The position numbers were made by a program, and so were the translations under genes. Of a DNA stretch of 64,000 nt, positions 20,201 to 28,948 are shown in pieces. The notes beneath the pieces were generated by a model. The model searched no databases and was not told the DNA's origin. It was given only the letters and a program-made list of their open reading frames with translations. The number at the start of each line of letters is the position of its first letter. The stretch's first letter is position 1. The DNA is from Rhodobacteraceae bacterium EL129 (GTDB lineage Bacteria; Pseudomonadota; Alphaproteobacteria; Rhodobacterales; Rhodobacteraceae): contig ONZJ01000002.1 of the NCBI GenBank assembly GCA_900313005.1, forward strand, positions 3,755,909 through 3,819,908, in the 5' to 3' direction.

Positions 20201-22654
20201 CATGCGGGTCAATTGACGCTCGACCGGGCGGCCGGATCCCTCTTGAACGGTCATTGATACCTGCACTTGATAGGGCCTATCCTGCACGGCTGCCTTGGGC
20301 AGATCCATGTTCAGGGTAAGCAGACCGTCCCCATCGGTTTCCCCGCCGTCCAGATAGGTGGTGGGACTGGGAACATAGATATCTTGCTCGCCAAACTGAT
20401 ATCCGGGGAAGTCGTTGAGCTTGCGCAGGCCGCGCAGCTTGGCACGGCCTTCGGCACGCAATCCGGCCCCGGGCGCGCCAAAGAGATAGCGCGCATCAAC
20501 GGTCAAGGTTGTGCTGTCACCGGGGCGGATGGTGGTATCGGGCATCGCAAGATCGAAATCGATCCGTTCGGGTAGGAAATCCTCGACCAGCAATTGACGC
20601 GAGGCGAGAGCCGGGGCATCCACGTCCGCCTTGATTTCAAGGTTCCAGGTTCCACGCGGAGCGATATCACTGATGGGCAGGTTAAAGACATGGCCCCCGG
20701 CGGCGCCTTCCGTGGACACGACCCGCGAATACTCCACCCCGTCGGGTCGGGTCAGGATCGCGGTCAGGGGCAGATCTGGTATGGCCTTGGCCACGGCATC
20801 ACGAGCCAGAACGGTGGCGCGGATCACTTCGCCTGCGCGGTAGGCCCCTCGGTCGGTGGCAAGGAACACGTCAATCGGTTGCGCTGGTGCACGGCCTTCG
20901 ACACCGCGATCTGACAGATCAAACGCCGGATCGGTCAGCGACAAGAACGCCATGTCTCCGCTGGCTGCTTCTGCGATCACCAGGGCAGGGGCTGCCCCGG
21001 CTGCGCCTCGTGTCATGCCGGGGGCAAAGAGAGCATGACCATCGGCATCGGTGACGGCTTCACCCAGTTCGCGGTTTGACCGGGACAGCAACGTCAGCTT
21101 GATGTCGCCACGGGATTGCGCATCGCCAAGACCACGCACGTACATGTGCAGCCCATCGGCGCCTTTCATCGAGATCAGCCCCAGATCGGTCAGGACAAAC
21201 CACTGCGTGGCGCCGGGATCATCGTAAAGCGGCACGCCTTTCAGACGTGCCGTCAAAGCATAGACGCCGGGGTCTTGATCGGCCAAAGCCTCGCCCAAAG
21301 GCAGTCGGGTGGTCATGTTTTGGTTCAGCTCGTTGGCGACCTCGCCCGTTCCGGACCAGACATCTTCGCCAATTTCGTTGGAAAAGGCGTTGATCTCATA
21401 TTCGCTGAGCGGTTTGCCAAAATAGTCATCCTGAATGGCGCGCAGCAGGTTACGGTCGCTGACACGACGCAGTTGCAGGTCAACTTCGTCCAGATTGACG
21501 GTCTCAATCGGCAAGGAGGCATCCGCGGATTTTGGGAGGACATACGCGCGTCCCGGAAAATTGACCGATGGCGAACGGTCACGGACATAAAGCGCGATTT
21601 CCACATCCTTGATCAATTTCTCGCCGCTGGCCGCAGGCAGGCCTTCGCGGAAGGTCACTGTATAACGTTGGCCGTGCTGCGCGCCGTCGATGCAAATTTG
21701 GTTGCCGTCGGCCTGCACCACCATGTCGGCATCGGGCAGGCGAACATAGGGTGTATAATCCGCATCTGTTTTGATCAGAGGTTCGGAAAAATCAGCGCAG
21801 ATGCGCGGACTGGCAGAATCGTTGTCTGCCCGGTGTTCGGTGATGCGAAAGCCGTATTTGGCGATTGCGGCATCAAGGCTTGCGATGATGTCTTGGCGCG
21901 GCTGGATGCTTTCGGCCAGACGCAGAGCGTGGATCATATCGCGCCCCCGTTTGCTGGTTTCCAACGCCTCGGCCATCAGGGTCAGCGCATTGATCCGCGC
22001 CGGATCAGAGGGCGCGCGCAGGTACGCATTGACTGCGCCCTGAAAGGCCTGCGCGTCGTAGCGGCGCTTCTGAGAATTGTCAGTTGTCTCGATCAGGGCC
22101 GACAGGCGGGCATATTCGGCCCATTGATCGGCAGTATCGGTTTCAGCCACAATTGCGCCGGTCCAGCGCATTGCATTCAGGTAATCCTTCTCGGCTGTGC
22201 GTTCGCGGGCCGAATCCAACATGAAGGGCACATCCCACTGCCCACCAGGATGGCGCGCGCCGATGTCCCGGGCCAGGTTTGCGACGGCATTGATATCGCT
22301 ATCTGACAGGAACTGCAGGTCTTCGCGCCTTTGTTCAGCACCGGCCAGAACAGCCGGATCTGTTTCAAAAACCACGGCCGAAATTGCGCCGTCATAGGGT
22401 TGGCGATCTGACACATCGCTTTTGGGGAAACAGGCGTTCGATCTTGTATTGAACGTATAGGCTTTGCAGGCTGGGTTCCCCAGACAGGCCGTCTGACAGG
22501 CGCTGCGGGTAGTATCAAAGAGGGCTTGCAAATCAGAGCCGTAGAAATCCACATCCTGTGTCACAACCTGCCTGCGATCGGGCACGGCATTTTGGGCCAA
22601 TGCGGAGCCAGACAGTCCCAGAATGAACAAAACGAAAATAAGATTGCGGAGCAT
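17228..22654 (-). CDS. Alpha-2-macroglobulin family protein with N-terminal PAN/apple-like segment
   Basis: A 1808-residue exported protein, among the largest in the window. Signal peptide MLRNLIFVLFILGLSGSALAQ; ATG 22654 has GGGAGGG upstream, while the open frame from 22744 lacks a signal sequence. Residues about 30-100 carry a PAN/apple-like block with six cysteines (CQTACLGNPACKAYTF). MG domains follow, a bait-like region in the middle, and the thioester motif CTEQ at Cys1367-Gln1370, so the protein can in principle trap proteases covalently. Ends with the receptor-like domain. With PBP1C it is thought to protect the envelope after damage by foreign proteases. No lipobox is visible, so it may be soluble in the periplasm. 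Confidence 0.92.
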   Translation of the reverse strand: MLRNLIFVLFILGLSGSALAQNAVPDRRQVVTQDVDFYGSDLQALFDTTRSACQTACLGNPACKAYTFNTRSNACFPKSDVSDRQPYDGAISAVVFETDPAVLAGAEQRREDLQFLSDSDINAVANLARDIGARHPGGQWDVPFMLDSARERTAEKDYLNAMRWTGAIVAETDTADQWAEYARLSALIETTDNSQKRRYDAQAFQGAVNAYLRAPSDPARINALTLMAEALETSKRGRDMIHALRLAESIQPRQDIIASLDAAIAKYGFRITEHRADNDSASPRICADFSEPLIKTDADYTPYVRLPDADMVVQADGNQICIDGAQHGQRYTVTFREGLPAASGEKLIKDVEIALYVRDRSPSVNFPGRAYVLPKSADASLPIETVNLDEVDLQLRRVSDRNLLRAIQDDYFGKPLSEYEINAFSNEIGEDVWSGTGEVANELNQNMTTRLPLGEALADQDPGVYALTARLKGVPLYDDPGATQWFVLTDLGLISMKGADGLHMYVRGLGDAQSRGDIKLTLLSRSNRELGEAVTDADGHALFAPGMTRGAAGAAPALVIAEAASGDMAFLSLTDPAFDLSDRGVEGRAPAQPIDVFLATDRGAYRAGEVIRATVLARDAVAKAIPDLPLTAILTRPDGVEYSRVVSTEGAAGGHVFNLPISDIAPRGTWNLEIKADVDAPALASRQLLVEDFLPERIDFDLAMPDTTIRPGDSTTLTVDARYLFGAPGAGLRAEGRAKLRGLRKLNDFPGYQFGEQDIYVPSPTTYLDGGETDGDGLLTLNMDLPKAAVQDRPYQVQVSMTVQEGSGRPVERQLTRMLAPSSAMIGIKEGFDFVVAQGSDAEFQVIALGQDLTSTPMQVRWTVNRIETRYQWYQEYGSWNWEPITTRKRVSMGETALGADPLSLSASVDWGQYELLVERTDGPYVAASTKFYAGWYAPADSSSTPDTLELSLDQPDYSTGDTANLRIVPRYDGTALITVMSSHVIERQAVEVTAGENLIPLNVTEKWGAGAYVTAQVIRPMDVSAGQNPARALGLAYAKIDPGAKHLSVSIDAPELNAPRGALPTTVTVEGLTAGDTGYVTLAAVDVGILNLTGFDSPDPSDHYFGQRRLGVEIRDIYGRLIDGLNGAQGQVRSGGDAGGGLKRKSPPPTEELVAYFSGPVTIGSDGTAQISFDIPDFNGTVRLMAVAWSDTGVGSAEKDVIVRDPVVITATLPRFLAPGDTSQLLLEIIHTEGSTGRMGLDVTADGLTLAGDAPSGIDLGDGEKVVLRLPVTADEEGDHTLQVALTTPDGKLLTKGLSLGVRSNDPATSTTRRLSLAAGTTLTLDDNIFASLRAGSGTAVVSAGPLSKLNAPHLLSSLNRYPYGCTEQVTSKAMPLLYYNQVAQSLGLGNADQVEERIDQAIAQVLTRQSSNGAFGLWRVNSGDFWLDSYVADFLSRAEAKGHDVPDRAFAMAMDNLRNRINYAPDFDKGGEDIAYALMVLAREGAASMGDLRYYADVKADAFATPLAAAQLGAALASYGDQTRADRMFGEAVKRIAAQSGQEQALWRADYGTQLRDRAGVLALAVEAGSSVVNAEALTNSLTQNGPHMSTQESAWTLMATAALIDAPAANGLTLNGETVNGPFVRKFDAAGLSPQAIGNTGTLDTEITLTTVGVPLVPDPAGGYGYNIQRAYYDLDGNPASLDNVASGTRLVVVLTVAPFERGEARLMIDDPLPAGLEIDNPNLLRAGDVRSLDWINPASTRYREFRSDRFLAAVDWRSDKPFQLAYMVRAIAPGSYHHPAATVEDMYRPQYRAWTDTSAMQVTE

Positions 22655-22794
22655 GAAACCCTCCCTTTCTTTACCGATATGGTGCCATGGCCCGCCAGAA
22701 ACGGCAACGATTCCCCAGTTCGGATTTAAGAGGTTCTTCACCAAGCTGTCCGATGCTGTGACCGGATCAAGTTCGCAGCGCGTCGGAGGGCCGG

Positions 22795-24993
22795 ATGAGC
22801 CTTGCCAACAAACTTTCGGAAGAACGGCGCGCCCGGCTCGCTGCCGAACGCGTGCTTGAGCAAAAACAGGCCGAACTACAGGCAGCCAATCGCAAGCTGG
22901 GTCAACACGCGCGCCAATTGTCCAACGAGATTGTGGAAACCCGGGCTGAGGTGAAGACTGTTAAGGATGAAAACGAACGCGTCAAATCCGACCTGACCGT
23001 CGCAAATGAAAAGGTCGAGCAGTTAGAGCGCCGCCTGTGGCATTCGATTGAAACCATTCAAGACGGCATTGCCTTTTTTGACAGCGACAGCCGACTCATC
23101 GCAGCGAATGAGGCCTGGTTGTCTGTCTTCGACGGGCTTGAGGATATCCGCCCCGGCATCTCCTATGTCGAGATATTGCAGTTCGCGACCGAAGAAGGGA
23201 TCGTCGATACCGGGGCGTGCGCCGCACATGAATGGCGCGAGAACATGTTGGATCGCTGGCAATCCAATGCCCCTCAACCTCAGATGATCCGGCTTTGGAA
23301 TGGTGCGCATATCAAGGTGATTGATCAACGTGGACATCGGGGCGATGTGGTCAGCCTAGCGATGAATATCACGGATACGGTGCGCTATCAGGACAGGCTG
23401 AAACACGCCCGCGCCAAGGCCGAGGCCGCCAGCCGTGCCAAATCCTCGTTTTTGGCCAACATGAGCCATGAAATCCGAACGCCCATGAACGGAGTGGTTG
23501 GTATGGCCGAGCTGTTGCAGGACACTCAGCTGTCCGAGGAACAGATGCTTTATGCTGAAACCATCAAAAGCTCGGGCGAGGCGTTGCTGGTGATCATCAA
23601 CGATGTGCTCGACTACTCCAAGATGGAGGCCGAGAAGCTGGTGCTGCATGCTGAACCCTTTGACCTGGAACGCTGCATTCACGAGCTGATCATGCTGTTG
23701 CAACCCAATGCGACCGACAAAGGGCTGCAGTTGCTGGTGGACTACGACCTGTTCCTGCCCACGCAATTTATCGGGGACCGCGGTCGCCTGAGGCAGGTGA
23801 TCACGAACCTCATGGGCAACGCGATCAAATTCACGGAAGCGGGGCAGGTGACCGTTCGGATCGTTGGTGTGCATTCCGACGACGACAAGGTAGCGCATTT
23901 GCATCTGACGGTTGAAGATACGGGGATCGGTATCCCTGAGGATGAGATCGGCCACATCTTTGGCGAGTTCAATCAGGTCGATGACGAACACAACCGCAAA
24001 TATGAAGGCACCGGTCTGGGGTTGGCCATCTCGCAGAAGCTGATCGAGATGATGAATGGCAAGATTTGGGTTGAATCCGAAGCAGGCCAGGGATCATGCT
24101 TTGGCTTCAGCGTGCCCTTGCCCGTGGCCGAAGAGCTTGCGCCCGATTGTTTTCGCGTAGCATCCCAGCTGAACACCGCGCTTGTTGTTGATCCCAGCGA
24201 CACCAGCTGCGCGATCTTGGCCAAGCAGCTTGGGGTGATGGGAATAACCGCCACTTGCTGCGGATCGGGCGAAGAGGCGTTGAAGCTTAACCCCGAACAG
24301 TTCGATGTGGTGCTCTGCGAACATCATATGCACGACATGGATGGGATGGAGTTGGTATCGGCCATGCGAGAGCGGGAAACATCCACACCTTTCATCGTGA
24401 TCAGCGACAGCTGCCAGGCGGCGCAACAGGATCCCGCGCATCGGCATGCACATTCCGTATTGCAAAGGCCCTATCCGCGCAGCGATCTCTTTCGGGCACT
24501 TCAATCTTTGGCTGACCTGATGTCGCAGCCCGAGCAGATAGCACCTGAAATCGAGGCCGAAACCGACCTGGACCCTCGCGCCATGCGAGTTCTGGCCGCG
24601 GAAGACAATAAAACCAACCGTCTGGTGTTTTCAAAGATGATCAAGGCGCTTGATATCGAGTTGCAGTTTGCCGAAAACGGATTGGAGGCGGTGGAGCTTT
24701 ATCAATCATTCAAGCCGGATATCTTGTTCACCGATATTTCGATGCCGGAAATGGATGGCAAAGCGGCCGCGCGAGAAATTCGAAAACTTGAGGAAAGTGC
24801 AGCGGCAGACGCGCCTTTACCGATCGTTGCGATGACAGCCCACGCGCTGGACGGAGATGCGGATGACATCCTGAATGCAGGGATTGATCACTATCTGACC
24901 AAACCTCTGAAGAAGGCTGCGATCCTGGATCACATTCAAGGGGTCTGGCGCGAAGAGCTGCGCCCACCGCTTCCTGAGGATCAAGATGGGTAG
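22795..24993 (+). CDS. Hybrid sensor histidine kinase with two receiver domains
   Basis: A 732-residue soluble kinase. Coiled coil at residues 3-80; PAS-like domain about 82-200; HisKA with His225 in [12 protein letters not shown]; ATPase with [16 protein letters not shown] and GTGLGLAIS; then two receivers. The first (about 460-570) looks dead: the acceptor site reads [10 protein letters not shown], with Glu509 where Asp belongs, and the lysine region is eroded. The second (about 594-715) is intact, with Asp647 in [11 protein letters not shown] and a KPLKK lysine. No transmembrane helix, so it senses an internal signal or is membrane-recruited. The output regulator is not adjacent. It ends inside the convergent yaaA stop (13-bp overlap). 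Confidence 0.88.
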   Translation: MSLANKLSEERRARLAAERVLEQKQAELQAANRKLGQHARQLSNEIVETRAEVKTVKDENERVKSDLTVANEKVEQLERRLWHSIETIQDGIAFFDSDSRLIAANEAWLSVFDGLEDIRPGISYVEILQFATEEGIVDTGACAAHEWRENMLDRWQSNAPQPQMIRLWNGAHIKVIDQRGHRGDVVSLAMNITDTVRYQDRLKHARAKAEAASRAKSSFLANMSHEIRTPMNGVVGMAELLQDTQLSEEQMLYAETIKSSGEALLVIINDVLDYSKMEAEKLVLHAEPFDLERCIHELIMLLQPNATDKGLQLLVDYDLFLPTQFIGDRGRLRQVITNLMGNAIKFTEAGQVTVRIVGVHSDDDKVAHLHLTVEDTGIGIPEDEIGHIFGEFNQVDDEHNRKYEGTGLGLAISQKLIEMMNGKIWVESEAGQGSCFGFSVPLPVAEELAPDCFRVASQLNTALVVDPSDTSCAILAKQLGVMGITATCCGSGEEALKLNPEQFDVVLCEHHMHDMDGMELVSAMRERETSTPFIVISDSCQAAQQDPAHRHAHSVLQRPYPRSDLFRALQSLADLMSQPEQIAPEIEAETDLDPRAMRVLAAEDNKTNRLVFSKMIKALDIELQFAENGLEAVELYQSFKPDILFTDISMPEMDGKAAAREIRKLEESAAADAPLPIVAMTAHALDGDADDILNAGIDHYLTKPLKKAAILDHIQGVWREELRPPLPEDQDG

Positions 24994-25742
24994 TCGCGTA
25001 TGAACACCAGTTTATCTGCCTCGGACAGCTCAGGCGCATAGGCATAGCCGCCCGTGTCGAACTCTGTCAGGGCGTCCGCATCCGTCAGCCTGTTCTGGAT
25101 GATATAGCGCGCCATGGCCCCGCGGGCTTTTTTGGCAAAGAAGCTTACGATTTTGGCCTTTCCGCCTTTGTCTTCCATGAAGACAGGTGTGACCACGCGC
25201 AGGTTAAGGGCCTTTACGTCAACAGCGCCAAAATACTCTTGGCTCGCGCAATTGACCAAGGTTTTCGCTCCGGTGACGTCGGCCTGTTCATTCAGGGCCT
25301 TTGCGATCCGGTCACCCCAGTATTTGTACAGGGTAGGGCCACGCCGGGTTTTCAAACGGCTGCCCATTTCCAGACGGTAGGGTTGGATATCGTCCAAAGG
25401 GCGCAACACGCCATAAAGGCCAGACAGAATACGCAGGTGATCCTGCGCCCAAGCCATCTCATCTGGCTCTAACGTGCCCGCCTCGAGCCCCTGATAGGTA
25501 TCGCCGTTGAACGCCAGAGCAGCGGGTTTGCTCTCCATCTCGCCAAAGGCTTTGAAACGGTGGGCGTTTAGCTTGGCCAGATCGGCACTGATGCTCATCA
25601 ACTCGCGTAGCTTTTTCTGGCTGAGGCGTCCGGCGGTCTTGGCAAGGCTTTCGGCATCTGGCTGGAACAGCGGAGCAGTGGGCGTAACCCCATCCACCGG
25701 ATCCATGTTCAGTGATTTCGCAGGTGAAACGACGATCAGCAT
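24981..25742 (-). CDS. yaaA: Peroxide stress protein YaaA
   Basis: A 253-residue YaaA/DUF328 protein. In E. coli YaaA limits free iron during hydrogen peroxide stress and so protects DNA and proteins. Motifs: MLIVVSPAKSLNMD at the start, PALLFNGDTYQGL-type block (ALAFNGDTYQGLEA), LSGLYGVLRPLD, and VNCASQEYF near the middle. The open frame runs back to 25838, but ATG 25742 gives the conserved start. It follows recQ by 34 bases on the same strand, so the two may be co-transcribed, both being stress- and DNA-related. Confidence 0.9.
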   Translation of the reverse strand: MLIVVSPAKSLNMDPVDGVTPTAPLFQPDAESLAKTAGRLSQKKLRELMSISADLAKLNAHRFKAFGEMESKPAALAFNGDTYQGLEAGTLEPDEMAWAQDHLRILSGLYGVLRPLDDIQPYRLEMGSRLKTRRGPTLYKYWGDRIAKALNEQADVTGAKTLVNCASQEYFGAVDVKALNLRVVTPVFMEDKGGKAKIVSFFAKKARGAMARYIIQNRLTDADALTEFDTGGYAYAPELSEADKLVFIRDYPS

Positions 25743-25776
25743 ATGCGTGCCCCCAAGGTTGCCAGTTCCCGCAGAC

Positions 25777-27816
25777 TTAGTCCGCCGAGGCCAGAACGTC
25801 CAGAAACGCGGGCCCAAATCTTTCTGCACGTTTTTCACCCAGCAGGCGGGTCATCCCATCTGCATCCCGAGGTTTATGCGAGGCCACCCGCGCCAGCAGA
25901 GACGCCGAGCAACTGAGAGGTTTATCCAGCCCATCCTGCCCCCGCGTCAGATCGGCCTGCGCTTGCAGCAATTGATCATAGAGCGTACCGGCATGTTTCC
26001 CGGCCAGACGGCGGCGTGTCGGGTGCATTTTTTCAGCCTCGCCGATGATCACCGACAGAAATTCCTGCCCGTATTTCTCCAGCTTCTTTGCACCCACGCC
26101 GTTCACCTTGGCCATGTCATCCAGAGATTGCGGGCGTTGCTCCGCCATTTCAATCAGGGTGCGGTCGTTGAAAACGATGTAGGCGGGCATCTTGGCGGCT
26201 TCGGCCAGCGCGCGACGTTTGGCCTTGAGAGCCGACAGCAATGGCGCGTCTTCATCCGAGACCAGAGCCTTGGGTGCCGAGCGATTGGATTTGGTGACCA
26301 AGGTATCGCGACGCAGCATGATCGTATTTTCGCCCCGCAGAATAGGCCTGGCGGCTTCGGTCATGCGCAGGGCGCCGTGGCGTTCGGGATCAGGCCGGAT
26401 CAGATCGTGGCCCATCATTTGGCGAAAGATGCCCTGCCAGCGACGCTTTTCGATATCTTTGCCAACGCCAAAGGTCGGAAGTTCATCGTGACCTCGGGCC
26501 TGCACCTTGTCGGTCATGGTTCCGGTCAAGATGTCGATCAGATGGCCTGCGCCAAACCATTCACCGGTGCGCAAAATGGCCGAGAGGCCCTTTTGCACGG
26601 CTTCCGACCCGTCAAAGATGTCGGGCGGGGTATCGCAGAGATCACAGTTCTTGCAACTGCATTGATCTTCGCCAAAGTACCGCAGCAGCGTGGCCCGGCG
26701 GCATTCATGCGCCTCGGCCAGCCCAAGCAGTGCGTTCAGGCGTGCATGATCCGCCATGCGGCGCTCAGGCGGGGCCAATCCTTCGTCGATTTGCGCGCGG
26801 CGCAATCGAATGTCATCTGCGCCAAACAGGGTGAGGGTTTCGGCAGGGGCGCCATCACGCCCCGATCGGCCAATTTCCTGATAATAGGCTTCGATGGATT
26901 TGGGCAGGTCGGCGTGGGCGACCCATCTGATGTCGGGTTTGTCGACGCCCATGCCAAAGGCCACTGTGGCGATCACGATCAGCCCATCTTCGACATTAAA
27001 CCGCCCCTCAACGATGCGACGGTCCTCGGGCATCATGCCACCGTGATAGGCCACCGCGTTATGGCCTGCCTCGCTCAGGGCTTGCGCCAGGGTTTCGGTC
27101 TTGGCGCGGGTGCCGCAATAGACGATGCCGGACTGACCTTTGCGCGCCTCGGCAAAACTCATGATCTGGCGGCGTGGGTTGTCCTTGGCGGCGAAGGCCA
27201 GATGGATGTTGGGGCGATCAAACCCATGCAAGAAGCTCTCGGGAGCATGGCTGTCAAACAGCTTTTCCACGATTTCATCACGGGTTTCCGCGTCCGCCGT
27301 AGCTGTGAATGCGGCAAGCGGAACATCCAGCGCCCGCCGCAACTCCCCGATGCGCAGGTAGTCAGGGCGGAAATCATGACCCCACTGGCTGACACAATGC
27401 GCCTCGTCCACCGCGATCAGGCTGACACCGATACGGCGCAGCATGCCCATGGCAGACCCCGCTGCCAATCGTTCGGGCGCGATGTAAAGCAGTTTGAGAC
27501 GGCCCTCGTCGAGGGCTTGCCACACGGCGTCGGTTTCTTCTTCCGTGTTGCCGGATGTGAGGGCGCCGGCTTCCACTCCGGCAGCCCGCAGGGCGCGGAC
27601 CTGATCGCGCATCAAGGCAATCAACGGCGAGATCACCACGGTGACCCCCTCGCGCATCAGGGCAGGCAGTTGAAAACACAGAGATTTCCCACCGCCCGTG
27701 GGCATGATAGCCAATACGTTGTCGCCACGGGTAACGGCTTCGACGATCTCCTCCTGGCCGGGGCGGAAGGCGTCGAATCCGAATATGTCGCTCAGAAGCG
27801 TGGCAGCGCTGGGCAT
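25777..27816 (-). CDS. recQ: ATP-dependent DNA helicase RecQ
   Basis: A 679-residue 3'-5' helicase. Walker A with Lys44 in PTGGGKS, DEAH box in VDEAHCVSQWGHDFRPDY, helicase C-terminal block with QEIGRSGRDG, zinc-binding cysteines in the CRRATLLRYFGE...CSCKNCDLC segment, winged helix, and an HRDC domain near 515-590. All catalytic motifs are intact. It acts in recombination and replication-fork repair. Full length for the family. Confidence 0.95.
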   Translation of the reverse strand: MPSAATLLSDIFGFDAFRPGQEEIVEAVTRGDNVLAIMPTGGGKSLCFQLPALMREGVTVVISPLIALMRDQVRALRAAGVEAGALTSGNTEEETDAVWQALDEGRLKLLYIAPERLAAGSAMGMLRRIGVSLIAVDEAHCVSQWGHDFRPDYLRIGELRRALDVPLAAFTATADAETRDEIVEKLFDSHAPESFLHGFDRPNIHLAFAAKDNPRRQIMSFAEARKGQSGIVYCGTRAKTETLAQALSEAGHNAVAYHGGMMPEDRRIVEGRFNVEDGLIVIATVAFGMGVDKPDIRWVAHADLPKSIEAYYQEIGRSGRDGAPAETLTLFGADDIRLRRAQIDEGLAPPERRMADHARLNALLGLAEAHECRRATLLRYFGEDQCSCKNCDLCDTPPDIFDGSEAVQKGLSAILRTGEWFGAGHLIDILTGTMTDKVQARGHDELPTFGVGKDIEKRRWQGIFRQMMGHDLIRPDPERHGALRMTEAARPILRGENTIMLRRDTLVTKSNRSAPKALVSDEDAPLLSALKAKRRALAEAAKMPAYIVFNDRTLIEMAEQRPQSLDDMAKVNGVGAKKLEKYGQEFLSVIIGEAEKMHPTRRRLAGKHAGTLYDQLLQAQADLTRGQDGLDKPLSCSASLLARVASHKPRDADGMTRLLGEKRAERFGPAFLDVLASAD

Positions 27817-27919
27817 GAGTACCTGTAAAAATTTATCTATCTGCTCTTACAGGTAGTGTAGCCGGACTAACGAATCCTGAACAAGGGAAGTTTGACTGCT
27901 GCATGACGATCGCGGTGAA

Positions 27920-28228
27920 TTACCGGCAATATCCCAAAGGCGCGCCATTACATAGCAGGGTCGGCAGGATGTAATCCCGCAGACTGATCAACGCGATGAA
28001 GGCCACCAAGGGTGCCAGATCAAGCGGATGTGTGTTGGGCAGGATGCGGCGAATGGGGGTGTAGATCGGCTCCAGAATCTTGTTCAGACCATACCAGATT
28101 TGCGCCACAAACTGTTGATGCAGGTTCAGCACCTGAAAGCTGATCAGCCAGCTCATGATGATGTGGATGATCATGACAAAAAACGCCACATCCAAAATCA
28201 GTCCAATCGGTCCGGCAATTGCTTGCAT
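27920..28228 (-). CDS. YggT family membrane protein
   Basis: A 102-residue protein with two hydrophobic segments (GPIGLILDVAFFVMIIHIIM and APLVAFIALISLRDYILP) around the conserved NKILEPIYTPIRRILP block, which is typical of YggT. The family is a small membrane protein, linked in other bacteria to cell division, osmotic shock or turgor, with no settled mechanism. The reading frame stays open far upstream, through the opposite strand of two other genes, but ATG 28228 with CAGGAGC upstream is the credible start. Confidence 0.85.
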   Translation of the reverse strand: MQAIAGPIGLILDVAFFVMIIHIIMSWLISFQVLNLHQQFVAQIWYGLNKILEPIYTPIRRILPNTHPLDLAPLVAFIALISLRDYILPTLLCNGAPLGYCR

Positions 28229-28308
28229 CTGAGGGTGCTCCTGTAGGTTCGCGTCAAGACAGGTAGTCACATCCCCGCCGATGCGCAAGCGTTGACGCAA
28301 GGTCGCGG

Positions 28309-28333
28309 TTGACGTTGGCCGTTTCAACGTCAA
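28309..28333. promoter_or_regulatory. Perfect inverted repeat in the YggT/thioesterase divergent region
   Basis: TTGACGTTG at 28309-28317 is the exact inverse of CAACGTCAA at 28325-28333, with a seven-base spacer. It lies 25 bases before the thioesterase start, between two divergent genes. It could be an operator or an RNA hairpin in the thioesterase leader; nothing in the sequence decides. Confidence 0.4.
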
Positions 28334-28357
28334 TTTGAGGGCCGAAGGAGACACGCC

Positions 28358-28894
28358 ATGTACCCCGTCGTCCGAATGCTCTGGCAGCTGTTCAAACACC
28401 GCAAATCCGAAGCACTGCCGCTGACTGGCACGCATCTGTCCTCGCATTACTGTATGCCCTGGGACATTGATTTGTGGATGGAGCTGAACAACGGCCGCAC
28501 ACTGACGCTGTATGATCTGGGGCGTATTCCATTGGCACGACGCACCGGGCTTGTGGCCTTGCTGGGCAAGAACCGTTGGGGGCTGACCATGGCTGGTGTG
28601 TCCGTGCGGTATCGTCAACGTATCCGGGCGTTTGAGAAGATCGAGATGCGCTCGCGCGCCGTGTGCTGGGATGACAAGTTTGTCTATCTGGAGCAGAGCA
28701 TGTGGAAGAAAAATGGCCAATGCGCCAACCATGCGCTTTATCGCTCGGCCATCACGGATAAGAACGGCATCGTGCCACCCACCCAAGCCCTGAAGCAAAT
28801 GGGCGAAGGCATTCAACCGCCGCCCATGCCCAAGTGGGTCGCTGCATGGATTGCCGCCGATACGCAACGTCCCTGGCCACCGATGCAGGAATAG
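28358..28894 (+). CDS. Thioesterase-like hotdog-fold protein
   Basis: A 178-residue protein resembling acyl-CoA thioesterases of the 4-hydroxybenzoyl-CoA type. The MPWDIDLWMELNNGRTLTLYDLGR block replaces the usual HVNNxxY segment with its conserved aspartate and asparagines, and VSVRYRQRIRAFEKIEMRSRAVCWDDKFVYLEQ is the central beta strand region. It likely hydrolyses an acyl-CoA in the cytoplasm; chain specificity is unknown. A probable RBS AGGAG lies seven bases before the start. Confidence 0.75.
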   Translation: MYPVVRMLWQLFKHRKSEALPLTGTHLSSHYCMPWDIDLWMELNNGRTLTLYDLGRIPLARRTGLVALLGKNRWGLTMAGVSVRYRQRIRAFEKIEMRSRAVCWDDKFVYLEQSMWKKNGQCANHALYRSAITDKNGIVPPTQALKQMGEGIQPPPMPKWVAAWIAADTQRPWPPMQE

Positions 28895-28948
28895 CTTGCG
28901 AGTGTGATCAAAGGCCTGTCTTATCCGCCTCAACACGGGGGATATGAC

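Noticed and set aside
18803..22306. Long plus-strand open frames opposite the macroglobulin gene
   Set aside because: Shadow frames in a GC-rich gene; no start signals or domains.
25507..27828. 773-codon open frame on the plus strand opposite recQ
   Set aside because: It lies antisense to an intact recQ gene in the codon-phase that GC-rich genes leave open; the translation shows no domain and is rich in His, Gln and Arg.
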